From positions 2,046,001 through 2,110,000 of the forward strand of contig JAVTVX010000010.1 of the NCBI GenBank assembly GCA_033439265.1: a stretch of 64,000 nucleotides of DNA. Reading direction: 5' to 3'. Below, piece by piece: positions 23,180-35,700 of this stretch. Within the stretch, counting starts at the first letter, position 1; each line of letters opens with the position of its first letter. The position numbers and the translations under genes are program-made. The DNA is from Dillenia suffruticosa. Lineage: Eukaryota; Streptophyta; Magnoliopsida; Dilleniales; Dilleniaceae. The notes beneath the pieces are model-generated. The model was not told the DNA's origin, searched no databases, and saw only the letters and a program-made list of their open reading frames with translations.

Positions 23180-25255
23180 GTGATGATCATACTGCATACG
23201 AAGAATCTCTGGCAACCGCACCATAAAATTTATTATCTTCTCTCAAAAACCATTCTAAGATTTCTCCACACTCGCTCTCTCTTACCCCACAAAGAAAAAC
23301 CCAACATTTGGCAAACCACTCACACCTATGTTCGAAGCAACCCTCTTCTTTCTCTATTGGAGACCTGTAATTCCGTAGATCAATTAAAACAAATACAAAC
23401 CCAGATGATAATTACTGGTCAATTCTCTGATTCTTTTGCTGTAGGTCGTTTAATTGCATTTTGCGCCATCTCTGAAAATGGCGATCTTGATTACTGTACC
23501 AAAATTCTGAATAATACTCAAAACCCAACTGTGTTTTCATGGAATGTAACTATTAGAGGTTTCTCTGACAGTAAAAATGCATTAGAGTCTGTTGTTTTGT
23601 ACAAGAAAATGTTGCTTAGTAATGTGTCAAGGCCAGATAACTACACTTACCCATTTTTGTTTAAGGTTTGTGCTAAATTATTGTTGATTAGAATGGGTTT
23701 TGAAGTACTTGGGCATGTATTGAAATTGGGTTTCGATCAGGATTTATTCGTGTGCAATGCAGTGATTCACATGTTGGTTTCTTGTGGGGAACTGGGCGCA
23801 GCAGAGAAGATGTTTGAGGAAAGTTGTGTGAGAGACGTGGTTTCCTGGAATTCTTTGATTAATGGTTATGTTCGGAGTGGTAGAGCTGTTGAAGCTCTAA
23901 GAACTTATCGAAATATGGAAATGGGAGGTGTTAGACCGGATGAGATTACAATGATTGGTGTGGTCTCGTCCTGTGCTCAACTAGAAAATTTGAGACTAGG
24001 AAGGGATATTCATCAGTATATTATTGCAAATGGTTTGGCTTTGACTGTTCCGCTTGTTAATTCACTGATTGACATGTATGTTAAGTGTGGCGATCTTAAG
24101 GCTGCGCATGAGTTATTTGATTGCTTGAAAAACAAAACTATAGTTTCCTGGACAACGATGGTTGTTGGTTATGCCAAGTCTGGGTTTCTGGATACTGCTC
24201 GGAGGATGTTCGAGGAGATGCCTGAAAAGGATGTTGTGGTATGGAATGCCATGCTTGGTGGTTATATTCAAGCCAAACAATACGAGCAGGCTTTGACATT
24301 GTTTTATGAGATGCAAGAAAAGAGTATTAAGCCTGATGAAATCACCATGCTTAGCTGCTTATCTGCTTGCTCACAACTTGGAGCGCTCAATGTTGGAATT
24401 TGGGTTCACTATTATATCGAAAAGTATCAACTTTCTTTGAATGAAGCTGTAGGAACTGCTCTAGTTGATATGTATGCCAAATGTGGGAACATCATGAAGG
24501 CTCTTCAGGTTTTCCAAGAACTTCCCAAAAGGAATTCTTTGACTTGGACAGCTCTTATTGGTGGTTTAGCTTTTCATGGGAATGCACATGCTGCAATATC
24601 TCATTTCTCTGAGATGCTTGCTTCTGGTCTAATGCCAGATGAGATCACTTTCCTCGAGGTGCTATCGGCTTGCTGCCACAGTGGTTTGGTTGAAGAGGGT
24701 CGGAAGTTTTTCTCAGAAATGATCATAAAATATAATATCAGCCCAAAACTTAAGCACTACTCTTGCATGGTAGATCTATTAGGCAGAGCAGGTCTTCTGC
24801 AAGAAGCAGAAGAGCTTATTAACAGCATGCCAATAAAAGCAGATGCTGTGGTATGGGGTGCTTTATTCTTTGCTTGTCGAATGCATCAGGATGTTGAAAG
24901 GGGAAAACGGGTGGGTTCCAAGCTCCTTGAGTTGGAGTCTCAAGACAGTGGAAATTATGTTTTGCTTGCAAATATGTACAGAGACGCAAAAATGTGGGAG
25001 GAAGCTCGAAAGGTGAGAAAGATGATGGTTGAAAAAGGAGTAGGGAAGACTCCTGGTTGTAGTTCAATTGAGGTGAATGGCATTGTCAATGAGTTTATTG
25101 TCAGAGACAATTTACACCCCCTATCTGAACAGATTTATGGGTGCTTAATCCAGTTGACAAGACATCTGGAGGTTCATGAATCTAAATATGGTCTTGATGT
25201 TTTGCCAGAGTACCGTTTCTTTGTTTCTGAGTTTGGTGATCAATATCTTGCGTGA
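23180..25255 (+). CDS. SLO1: PLS-class PPR protein with E domain, SLOW GROWTH 1-like RNA-editing factor
   Basis: Intronless 691-residue protein. A basic, Asp/Glu-poor N-terminus (first ~45 residues) looks like a mitochondrial targeting peptide. A run of PLS-type pentatricopeptide repeats follows, e.g. FSWNVTIRGF, VVSWNSLINGYVRSGRAVEA, IVSWTTMVVGYAKSGFLDTA, VVWNAMLGGYIQAKQYEQAL and LVDMYAKCGNIMKALQVF. The C-terminus is an E domain (WGALFFACRMHQDVERGKR to CSSIEVNGIVNEFIVRDN) with no DYW deaminase, so a deaminase partner would be needed. Repeat order and phrases match Arabidopsis At2g22410 (SLO1), which edits mitochondrial nad4 and nad9 transcripts. Orthology is inferred by recognition, not alignment. 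No frameshift is seen. Confidence 0.9.
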   Translation: MMIILHTKNLWQPHHKIYYLLSKTILRFLHTRSLLPHKEKPNIWQTTHTYVRSNPLLSLLETCNSVDQLKQIQTQMIITGQFSDSFAVGRLIAFCAISENGDLDYCTKILNNTQNPTVFSWNVTIRGFSDSKNALESVVLYKKMLLSNVSRPDNYTYPFLFKVCAKLLLIRMGFEVLGHVLKLGFDQDLFVCNAVIHMLVSCGELGAAEKMFEESCVRDVVSWNSLINGYVRSGRAVEALRTYRNMEMGGVRPDEITMIGVVSSCAQLENLRLGRDIHQYIIANGLALTVPLVNSLIDMYVKCGDLKAAHELFDCLKNKTIVSWTTMVVGYAKSGFLDTARRMFEEMPEKDVVVWNAMLGGYIQAKQYEQALTLFYEMQEKSIKPDEITMLSCLSACSQLGALNVGIWVHYYIEKYQLSLNEAVGTALVDMYAKCGNIMKALQVFQELPKRNSLTWTALIGGLAFHGNAHAAISHFSEMLASGLMPDEITFLEVLSACCHSGLVEEGRKFFSEMIIKYNISPKLKHYSCMVDLLGRAGLLQEAEELINSMPIKADAVVWGALFFACRMHQDVERGKRVGSKLLELESQDSGNYVLLANMYRDAKMWEEARKVRKMMVEKGVGKTPGCSSIEVNGIVNEFIVRDNLHPLSEQIYGCLIQLTRHLEVHESKYGLDVLPEYRFFVSEFGDQYLA

Positions 25256-28140
25256 TCACCTTTGCAATGACTTAAAGGTAAACAAGAAATATTTCATTAA
25301 CAAGTGTTCTTTAAATTTTTGCAGATATATCCCTGTTTCAACCTTGAACCAAACGAAACTGGTTATTAAGATTTAACAATCTTCTTAATCGGATATGTGC
25401 TAAATTTCATAATATTGGAGGCTTCTTTTTGACATAATTTGAAGTTAAGCTCCGCGTACTTTACAGCATTGTTGGGCAGGATATATGATCAATTTATGCT
25501 TCTGCATTAATGTATAATCTTCATTAATGAGTATTTATGCACAATGTCGAGTCAGTACTTCAAAAGGGTATTCAGACATCCTTGAACTATCACATCCCTG
25601 AAATTCTGTTTTTAGGTTCTTCCATATTGTGGATTGACTCTTTTGGATCATCTTTTGGCACCAGAATTCTTGAGTTATCATGGGGTGCATGTTCTATTAT
25701 GTCTGGAGATTTTTATCATGACGGAGTAGGAAAGGCAATTAAGGGGCTTGGAGCATTAATGGGTTGTGTAGGTGCAGGTGGAGATGTAGATGTGGTTGTT
25801 TTGATCATGGTAGTGTGGATGTGAGATTTGTTTCAGATGTGATGTTAATGAGGTGTTTAGGTGGATACTATGAATGGTAGTATGCCTGGATGAGCAATGG
25901 TGGAGTTGATGGGTGAAGGCTTGGCAGTTTAAGGGCGGGAAAGGTGGTGATTTTGTTGCAGAGAGGATAACTATTTGGTGATTTGCATTTACCTGAAATG
26001 GTAGAGATTATGTTTACTTTTTGTGGAACTTTATGCAAATTTCTGACCTTTCCTCTATTTAGTTGTTGTAGAACCTGTTTTAATATGCTTGTTTTGTCTT
26101 TCTTTAAATTATTCTTTTTTTTTTCTTTTCTATTTTTTTCTTTCATGGATTCTTTGTGAGCTATGGCAGTTTGTACTCAACATGCTATTCCGGATCACAA
26201 AGTTTGATGACCAACTACCAAGGACCAATGCAAAATAATAGATGGATGACTGCTTTACATAGACTGGAATGCACATTAAAAGCAACATATTTATTCTTGT
26301 GTATGTGTGTGTGGGGTTGCAGTAAGACAGATGGCGGGTTGATGTTTTGGTCTGCCAATGATTGAAATTACATACCTAATAGGCAACAGTTATTTCCTTG
26401 TCTCTGTTATGCTTGTGCTTGAATTCAGTCAGCTGCTCCATCTTAAGAAACCCTATCTGATGCCCTGCTCTATGGACCCAATCCACTCTAGATTTGACCT
26501 GTGAATCATATGTATGTACAAACACACACACGCGTGCGTGCACATATCTTGTTTCCCTAAGGTTTTGAGCATGGATGTTCATATTCTGGGTGTAATGGGA
26601 TTCAAGGTTTACAGTTATCTTCTTCTCCATCTTTGTACCATGTGTTTCTAAGATATTGGATTTTGCTTTTCTGGGACTGTGGATGTCAGCTTCATAGCCA
26701 AACCACTTATATTGTGTGTCTGTCCTTTCTTTTCTGTTTCCTTCCATTGTTGTCTTTGTTTTAGCAGAGTCTTATGTTCGTGGATCAGGCTTATGTCAGT
26801 TTCTCTGGTTATTTTTTCTTCTAGGATGCCAATTGAATTCTTTTTTTTTTGCTTTGTTTTTGGGCATTGCATTTTATGCATCTGAGATCCAATGTATTTG
26901 ACTTTGATAGTTGTGGACAGAGGGAGGCAAAATTGAGATACATGGAGTTACAATGAATTATTTGCCAAAACATTAGTGTTATTAATATAAGTATGGGTTT
27001 TAAACAACGAGGTCCCTGATCTCTTACTAATTCATAGTGTATTTACTTGGAGAATTATGGAGATAATTTGAAAATTGAATGCAAATATGCTTGCAGCCTT
27101 GGTTTGTGTAACAATTTGGCCAGGCAGGATCAATGTGAGTACGAGATTTTTAAGCTTGCTATTGTTTAAATTACCAATCTACATCCAACTTTGGGCTTGT
27201 CAAATTTAGTTGATTTAAGCCATTTTATATTCATAAGTTTTTATTAACTTGTTTGCAGACACCATTATGGCTTACTGCTTGCTGATTTTGATGCTGATAT
27301 GCAGAAAATTTTTCACTTGTGTGCTGGTAGATTGATGAGATAGAGGCTGTGGGGGCAGCACCCAACTACCGGTGCAAGAATTAGGTTTCAAGAAAGATAT
27401 ATATTTTTTTGTGGACCATGGGAGGAAGTATTTAAGTTGACAAATGCTGGCAAAATACATGGTATTGCAAAGTATGAGGTCAAAATCAAACCGTTGAGCT
27501 TGGGCACATTTTCTCTCTTTCTTTGGTAAGATTACAACGGACAACTTTGGTCTTATGGTAAAGTTGTTTGCATTTTTATTTGAGGTCTCTGATTCAAATT
27601 CTGAAAACAGTCTCTTCTTAATGTACAGAAGGTAAGACTATCTAAAATATACCCAGGATCTGTTATGGAAGTGGGATGAGGTGAACCTCCTTGGTTCAGA
27701 TTGCCCCAGCTTGCCATTGATGATTATCATTTGTTTGCAAATGTGGATTGGCGAATATTTTTTAGCAACATTCTGATCTTCAACAAAGTAGCCAGGAATC
27801 CTCGAAAAAGATTTTTGTTTGATGAGAAATGAAAAGGATATCGAAAGTTCGAGGAAAGAAAAGCGGGGGCCAATGGTGTCCGGGTTGTTCAGACATCCAA
27901 AGGACAAATCAAATGCATTCACTGAGAAATGGAGATGGGTGCAGGAAATTAGCACGATGGAGAATCATGTGGGGGCATTCAAGAACATAAATCAAGTGTG
28001 GAAATAATTGGCAGATGGATTTAAGAGTACAAGAATGATGAGCCAAAGAGGCATTCTTTGTTGAAAATATTGAAAGATGCATGTTCTGGTGCTGAATCTA
28101 ATAGGGCACTATCTTGATTCTATGTTAATCTTGATTAAAA
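25256..28140. other. 3' flank of the PPR gene, no supported gene
   Basis: T-rich, intron-like or UTR-like sequence. Short open frames here (for example 25537-25824 and 27819-28007) show no recognisable domain and are not called. Confidence 0.45.
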
Positions 28141-31100
28141 ATCGTGTTATTTATGTTGTACCAACACTATACGATACGTTAATTTTATAATATATTATAA
28201 TTTAAAAGATTTTAAATTATAATATATTATAATTTAAAAGATTTTAAATTATAATTTGTTGAGTACTAACAGTTTCCTTTTTTTTTTTTATTTTTTTTAT
28301 TTTTAAATGGACAAATTACTGGCTAAGCCAGCACATGAATCCGAAACCATGGGCCTACTTGCATTCATGGACGGGCAAATGGTTTATTTGGGATGGCTTT
28401 AGTGTTAGCTTCAAATTAGTTGAACAACCTCTAAACTCCGATCAATCATTAACGTGACCTTCGTAGCAAAACTCTATTAGTGATTGCAAAGTTTGTCAGA
28501 TTGGACTTCACCTAATGAGGATTTATTTACTAGGCAATGAACCTAATGTTGACGGTGAGAGACAGCCACGTACGCAGTCTAACGGTTTAATAAAAAAAAT
28601 TAAAATTTTTAATGAATTTAAATTTTAAAAATAGAAAAAATTATGTTGAGAGAAATTTTTTCTTAAAGAGGATCTCACGACGGTTCGGATTGAATTAATT
28701 GAATTATATTTTAAATATCGGTATATTAAAAATAAAAAAAAAAAAACATAGAGAGAGAACAGAAACCAGGAACCTGGAGAAGTACGGATAAAGTGGGGGG
28801 AGGGGTATGAGGAATATAATGATTGAACATGTCTTGCACGCCAGGTTATGTTCATTCCCAATGAATCATGGTTGCTTCCTTCCACATGGTTTTTCTAGGA
28901 CTATATTGTCTCTCCTCCACATGGTTCCCGAGTAATTTGTGTTGTTTCTTTTTCATTTTATTTTAATTGTTATCAACAGCCACCGCCACCATCACATGGG
29001 GTGCAATTGGACTTCCAATTTTAATACAGGCAGCACCCCTACTAAACCAAGGGGAGAACCCTAACCCTAACTATTCAATTCTGCAGTTGTACCACAAGTT
29101 TAGAAAGATAAAGACTTCAAGAGGGAAAAACCAGAAGAGAATAAAAGGGAAAAGCCCATGAACAGTATCTCAATTAACATCAATTTCTCGCGAAAAATTA
29201 TTTAGTAAAATCAATATTTATATGATTTTTATCCGTAATTGTTAATCAAAATAATATAAATATGAGATAATACAAATTTTTATTTTTAAAACAAAATTCA
29301 ATCATTATAGGATACGTCTGGTGGGATTTTAGAGCTCGACTCGCAATAAAAATGACAAAATAATAATTGAAATTTCCATAAAATATTTTCGCAATAGGGA
29401 TAGTTAAGGTACAAATAGAAGTTTTCCAGAATAAATTAAGAGAAATGATATCTTTATATAAGGATTGTTATCCTTCAAGGACCTTGATTTTTCTCTAAAC
29501 TAGATTAAGCATCGGTAATTTACCAGGTAAAAATGATAAATAAAAGAATTTGTCCAATCATAAGTTAAAACCCTAACTTTCCTCAAATATTATGAATCCT
29601 GATCTGGAAAATTTCATTTACACATTAGCCCACTCCTTTTGGAGAAAAAGTTAAAACCCTAACTTTTGTTAATGTTCTTGTGGAATTTATTCCATAGGAA
29701 CATCAATGAGTTGAATTCATCACCTTCCTTACATAAAGAACTGAGACATTGCCAAAAGCAAAAGTAGTAAAAGAATGAATTCAATTATTAAAAAAAAAAA
29801 AAGGCCCAAAGGAAAGATCATTAGATTGATTGTGAATGAGTTGAGGAGAAAGTGCTTTGGCTCAGAAGGATGCCCTAGTGCACTCAAAATTGATATTCCT
29901 TTTGAAGATTGTTTCCTTACATGTCAAGACAACTTTGGCACAAATTTAGGCCAACCCCAAATGATTAATTTTGTCACAGATGAGATAAAAAGGCATGGGG
30001 TACACACACAGACCTTTACCTTTTACAAAAACAAGTGGGTCATGTTTTGTGGGGTTTTGAATTTGATGCCTAGCAAAAGTCCCCAACTGACCTCATAACC
30101 TGTTTTTTGAGAGTTGAGAGAGTCAGATGGTTTTGGTGATCTCTTTCCCAACAAATCTCATTTATGGTTTACTCTCTGAAAACAAGCAACCTTGGCTGGC
30201 CAACAACCAAAATCCCATGATTTAGTCAGGTTTTCCTAACGTGGGGGCCATTTATTTCGTATTGAATAAATTTGTTGGCCTATTTTGTCGATGGACACCC
30301 ATGTCCGTCTGTTCTTAATTTTTTTTAATATCGATATTTAAATTTATATCTTGATTAATTTAATTTAAAAATTATTAGACCCAATTTAGACAGAACTTCT
30401 CATAATTTAGTATTTTCTATTCTTAAATTTTAAATACAAAATATAAAATTTAATTAAAAAATTTAAAATTTTATCTACTGATCCAATTATTCATCAATAT
30501 GTCATCTTTAATAGAATTGAAACAATTAAATGACTTTGTTATTTAGTAAATGAATACGTTAGTAGCATTTTTTGTTTCCTCGTAGTTAGAGATTTTTCTT
30601 ATTGATTTTTTTGTTTATATAACTGTCGTAAAAATTATAAAAATATATTATGTATAAAGATTCTAACACGAGATAAACACTAGAATAAAAATTCTTTATC
30701 ACTCAAATATTCTATGAGGACAGATTTTAACTATTGCTTAATCACCAAATCAATCACATTTAAAGTTATAATTTATAAAGTTAGTTATTTTAATTATATA
30801 TAAAATTATTTTTCAAAAAAAATTAAGAGGGGCAGTTCCTGAGTATGCAAAGGAAAAGTATATACAATGGACATCTGACATAAACTCAAGACATATCATA
30901 GCACTAATTATAGATAAATTTCAGAGTGTCTCAGAAAAATTACGTTGAAGATATATGACATTTATAAAAAGAGTTTATGCATCTAATATCTTCATTTAAC
31001 ATTTTACCTTATTTTATTTTTAATGGTTCAACTCACCATGGAAACTTATTTTTCTTACATTAATAATTTTTTTTTATAATTAATAATATAAGTCTTTATA

Positions 31101-31651
31101 AAATTATCAGTCTAGCACTTTTTATTTTTGAGAAAACGTGTAAAATTTTGACTTTTTTTGATACCATTTTTTTTTTGTTTTCATTATTGATATTTGAGTT
31201 TTATCTAATTAATCCAATTTAAGTATCTCAAAAACTTCATGACATGTCACTTTCGGAAAACAGCGTCCTAAAAAATAAAATTGAAGTATCTTGTAGAAAG
31301 GAAATTCATATGTAAATATAAATATATTTAATATTAAATAGTAGGGTAGCATATATAGAGATAAATAGAGCTAAAAATGTTAATACAAGAAATAAGCTTT
31401 AATGTTTATTTTTATTAATACAAGAAATAGAGGTAATATAGACGTTGTGCAGTAATATGAAATGTTTGGATACAGACATAGGTGTCCATGTAGGCTTGAG
31501 GTTCGCATATGATATTATTAACAATGTTAACTTAAAAATTTATCTATTAGTATTTTAAATTTAAAAAGTTCAATTATAATAAAATAAAATTTAAAATTTT
31601 AATTAAAATTTAAGATCAAATTCATTTATCGGGAAATTTAAAAAGTTATAT

Positions 31652-31656
<5 letters not shown>
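28141..31656. other. AT-rich intergenic region upstream of BIG BROTHER
   Basis: Contains tandem TATATTATAATTTAAAAGAT units (about 28190-28255), one A-tailed repeat, and a two-unit telomere-like AACCCTAACCCTAAC at 29057-29071. An open frame of 107 codons (29775-30098) has no recognisable family and is left uncalled. Confidence 0.45.
28575..28746 (+). repeat. A-tailed dispersed repeat, copy 2
   Basis: AAATAGAAAAAATTATGTTG, GAGAGAAATTTTTTCTTAAA, GGATCTCACGACGGTTCGGA, TTGAATTAATTGAATTA, ATATCGGTATAT, then a 12-A tail. It keeps the central GGATCTCACGACGG block best. Confidence 0.6.

Positions 31657-31705
<49 letters not shown>
31657..31705. repeat. (GA)n microsatellite upstream of BIG BROTHER
   Basis: An uninterrupted GA run of 24 repeats. 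A complementary (CT)n run lies ~340 bp downstream at 32041-32087. Confidence 0.95.
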
Positions 31706-31709
<4 letters not shown>

Positions 31710-32036
31710 TGGGCTGGTCCGGTATAAACGGTCGAGGGAGAGAGGGTGAATAGTGAAATGTGAAATAAGAGGAGACGGACAATAAGAGCTCGTGTTAGGG
31801 AGCTGACGTGTATCTGAATTCCCTGCACTCCATAAAGCGATGCCCTGTGGGCCCCATATATATTTTTTTAATTTCTTTCTCTCTCATTGCTCACTGTGAC
31901 TCTGGTCTGTGATAGAGGAAAGAGAGAAAGTAGAGAGAGAATCAAAACCACCACCACTACTCTCCCCCTCTTGGTCGTTCGTTTTTCTCTGCTACTCTCT
32001 CTCCCAGACCAAATGCAATCACTGTCCCATCTTTAA

Positions 32037-32040
<4 letters not shown>

Positions 32041-32087
<47 letters not shown>
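32041..32087. repeat. (CT)n microsatellite in the BIG BROTHER leader
   Basis: An uninterrupted CT run in the presumed 5' leader. A shorter CT run follows at 32161-32184. Confidence 0.95.
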
Positions 32088-32089
<2 letters not shown>

Positions 32090-32382
32090 TTCATCTTATA
32101 AGACAACATAAGGCTTAGTAATTAGGATCATTGCTTTTGTCCTTTCTTGATCGATTCATTTCTCTCTCTCTCTCTCTCTCTCTCGGTACCCGAAGTTTCC
32201 TCATTTGAAGAGTTTCTTCTTGTAAATTCTTGCTCTTCAATACTTGTATTTCAGATGAAGATCACGCAATGATCTATTCTTTTCTGGTGTTACGATTCCA
32301 CTTGCTATTCTTCATCAGTTTTTTTGGACAAATTCTAATGCTCGATTGATCAATATTCAAGTAATGTCGTTCTCGCTCCAGG

Positions 32383-32665
32383 TTTTTTCTTCAATTTGCT
32401 GATAAAAATTAATTAATCTCATTATGTAATTGAAATTCGGTTCAACGTGCGATCCTTTCTGATTTCCAAATGATTTCTGAAAAAAACATTGTATATCAAT
32501 TAATCAATTGTCCCAATGATTTTTGTTTTCATTATGTATAGTTCGATTCGGCTCAATGTGCTATCACTTCTAGTTTCTTCGCTCGAATTTAAACGGATTG
32601 ATCTATTATTTGATCTATTTTGTTTTAAAATCTTAATGATCTTCTTGGTTTTTGTTGAATTTCAG
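32383..32665 (+). other. Possible 5'-UTR intron of BIG BROTHER
   Basis: CTCCAG|GTTTTTTC near 32382 is a possible donor. TTGTTGAATTTCAG ending at 32665 is a good acceptor, 40 nt before the ATG. The intervening sequence is T-rich. An alternative donor (CAA|GTAATG near 32360) is equally possible. Confidence 0.4.
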
Positions 32666-32705
32666 ATTCTGCACATTGTTTTCGGCTAAAGATTGATTGG
32701 TTGGG

Positions 32706-35700
32706 ATGAGTTGGAATACACAGATGGAGGTTCATTATAGTGGGTCTCCATATAGCTCAACTGGAAGCTTCATTGATTTCTTTGAGGGTCTTACTTATGA
32801 ACATGTCAATTTCATTTTTTCTGGTCCTTCACATGCTCAGGTACTTTTTTTTTTTTTTTTTTTTTTCATTTTAATTCCATGTTTGTTTGCAACTTTGTGT
32901 TGTGTTGGTCAAGCTATGGTATGCATTTTGGTGCCTCCGGAAACGTAGAAGCTAAATCTGAAGGGCTGGTCATTTATTCAAAAACTTTTTGTTATACTAA
33001 ATGTTATATTGTGGACCTTGTCTTTGTTATATCACGGTGTTGTTTGATAGGAGAGGAATGCAGCAGGAAGTGATGCATGATGGATAGAAATAAGTTGAAA
33101 GAGAATCGAAGGTTAAACCATTTTTACATAGAAGTTTTCTCCGTATAGGGTTATGTTTCTGATGGAAAATTAAAAGAAGCATCAAAGTTCTGTAGGAGAA
33201 CTCCGGTGTTGGTGATCGACAACCCTATCTTTTTCTCTTTGGGGTGGGGGGAGGGTGCAGAAGGTGTAGTGTGGCTGTTGTTTAGTTTGTTGGTGCTTTT
33301 GAGGAGGGAATTGTGGGATATATATATTTTTAAGTTTTAGTGATTTGTTTAAGTTTAGAAGTTATTTTGACTACTGCTGATATTTGGGATTTTAAGGGAT
33401 TGATAGATCGTCCAGGATTGAGATGTGTGAGGGATACATAACTACCTGCTGCTTTTCCTGTCCTCTCACATTTCATCCAAACAGCCAGTCCTGTCTCTAG
33501 CTTTTTCTCTGCTGAAGGTGGGTCCTTGTCATGGAATTTCCACTTCATCTGCAGTCTATATATTAGAGAAACATAAAATCTCTCCTCCTTGCTTCTTTTG
33601 ACTAATATTAGGTTTTTCTTTTATGTAGATTTCAGAATCTGGACTTTAGAAGATATTGGAACCTTTTTAGGCAGTTCTTTATTAATTACTGTATCCGTGT
33701 AATCATCTCAACCTCCTTTCCCCCAAGGAAAGGGCTTTAGTTTGGGCTATAGTCTCAAACCAGTTCAACTGCATCGACTTATTCTAGGAGGCTTTATTGG
33801 CCTCTTTCTGATAGCATGTTCATTTTGTGCTTCCATTTCAATCAGCCAGAAGATTACCTTTTCCCATGTTGTTGCGTGGCTTAGAGTATATGGAATAGAA
33901 TTTGTAGATTTATTTCCTGGGTACTTGCCTCAAAATATAATCTGGTAATTAAATGCCAACTTCCGATTAATGTTCATCCTTGAGAATTGAAGGATTTCTT
34001 TTTAAGTGTTTATCTGTGAGTTCTAGTGGTCTACAATTGTTTCCTTCTTTTATTATCCACTATTTTTCAATCTACTTTTTGAGGGGGATGTCTCATCCCC
34101 TTTGTGGGCTTCTGCTCATCCTTTTTAAAATTTTTTTCTTCCTTTCCTATTAAAGAACTAGAATGATTGGTATATAACTATTTTGTATGGAGAAAAATAT
34201 AACTGTATGATACTCGTTACCTTCTAGCGTCGAGATTTTTTTTTTATTTTTTTCTCGCTGTTACTGTATTGGGGATCCATGGGTGGTTTCAAGAAAGCAG
34301 TAGATTCTTATTTATGTTTGAAAAGGAATGGTGAGTGCTAGTTGTCATGTTTCAATAGTGAATCTAATTTTTGTAATGAAACTGATTGGGAAATAATGAA
34401 ATAGGTAAGCAGATACCAAGTTAGGAGCTGAATTTCTGTTTTTGCTTGATATTATTTTGGTGTTGAACACTGCTCCTTTTGGCAAAAGTTTTTGGCTTTA
34501 TCTTTTGAATTTAATTGTTTCTGTATGTCTTAGTGTATACTCCCTTTATTTTGGGCATGAAAGTTGAAGTGCCATTTTCTTTGTACAAATTGTCTAATGT
34601 TAGAAGTCAGTTCATGAGCTCCAGTGAGGTTACCACAGTGTTCTCATTTATTCATCCTATTTTAGATATTGAATTACACACTATGATTTGTTAGAACAAG
34701 TAGCATCTCTTATTTTGCATTATCATGAAAATCTTTTTATTAAGCTTTAATATATATGAACATTACAATTTCTTTTCCAAAGAGGAGTATCCAGATCAAT
34801 AGATGAAAAATAAGGAAACTGCAATTTACTTGTGGTTTGCAAAATTCGCAAGTAGCCCCGAGTTTTTTGGAAGTGGCAAGGCCCTTGTGGCATGCAACGT
34901 TAGGAGAATGCTCCCTACCATTATAAAGGCTTTACCAAAAATAAATAAAAATACACATGGATTTGTACGAGTAAAATAGAATGATAATTTTTTTTTTTTA
35001 AAAATACAACTGGCTTCCCCCTTTTTCCTCCTCCTCCCCCATTTCTTTCTTCTTTCTTCTTCTGCCATATTGGAGCCATCAATTATATGTGAGGTTTGCA
35101 GAATCTTCGATGATCTGTTCAGCTTGTTCACCCCTTTGCAAGTTTGCTGATTCTATTGGCTAAAGTCTTTGGTCTCTAGGAATAAAATGGAAATTAGTAA
35201 ATAATGACAGCAGATGATTTGTAGGAAAAATAAAATAAAATAAAATAAAACAACAATATCCCAAAGCAAGAAGCCAACAGATGGACTTAGCTTTTGCAGA
35301 ACTTGGTGGCAGGACTGGTTTTGGCAATTGATGGTACTCGACAGCAATTGAAGTTGAGGTGGTGATTATTATGGTCAGATAAGGTGGTCCAGTTCCTCCC
35401 AGCCAGGATATTTATGGAGAATGCTTAGGGTTTGATCTTTTAGGGAGAATGGGGAAACTGGCAATGGTGGTTGATGGTGAGAGGACAAGGGTATGATGGA
35501 CTTTGTGAGAGAGAGAGAGAGACTTTACATAGAGGTGGAGACAATCATTTGATGGCGAAAAAGAGGGAAAATTTTGGGAATGGTAGAGGGGATGGAAGTT
35601 GAAGCTAAAAGAGATGGAGACTACTCCTTTGGGATGGAGTCAAGCTGCTGATGGAGAAGAAGAAAGAGGGAGATGAGGAAAAAAAGCCAAAAAATCCAGG

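Noticed and set aside
27819-28007. 62-codon open frame downstream of the PPR gene as a gene fragment
   Set aside because: Basic, coding-looking composition but no family recognised, and stops flank it in all continuing frames.
29057-29071. Interstitial telomere repeat
   Set aside because: Only two CCCTAA units; a telo-box-like motif of this length occurs by chance and in many promoters.
29775-30098. 107-codon open frame on + as a gene
   Set aside because: No recognised domain, a homopolymer-derived lysine run at the start, no splice or promoter context. It could be real but is not supportable from sequence alone.
32697-32705. Three-residue upstream extension of BIG BROTHER from TTG
   Set aside because: TTG is not a usual nuclear start in plants, and the in-frame ATG at 32706 gives the expected 248-residue protein.
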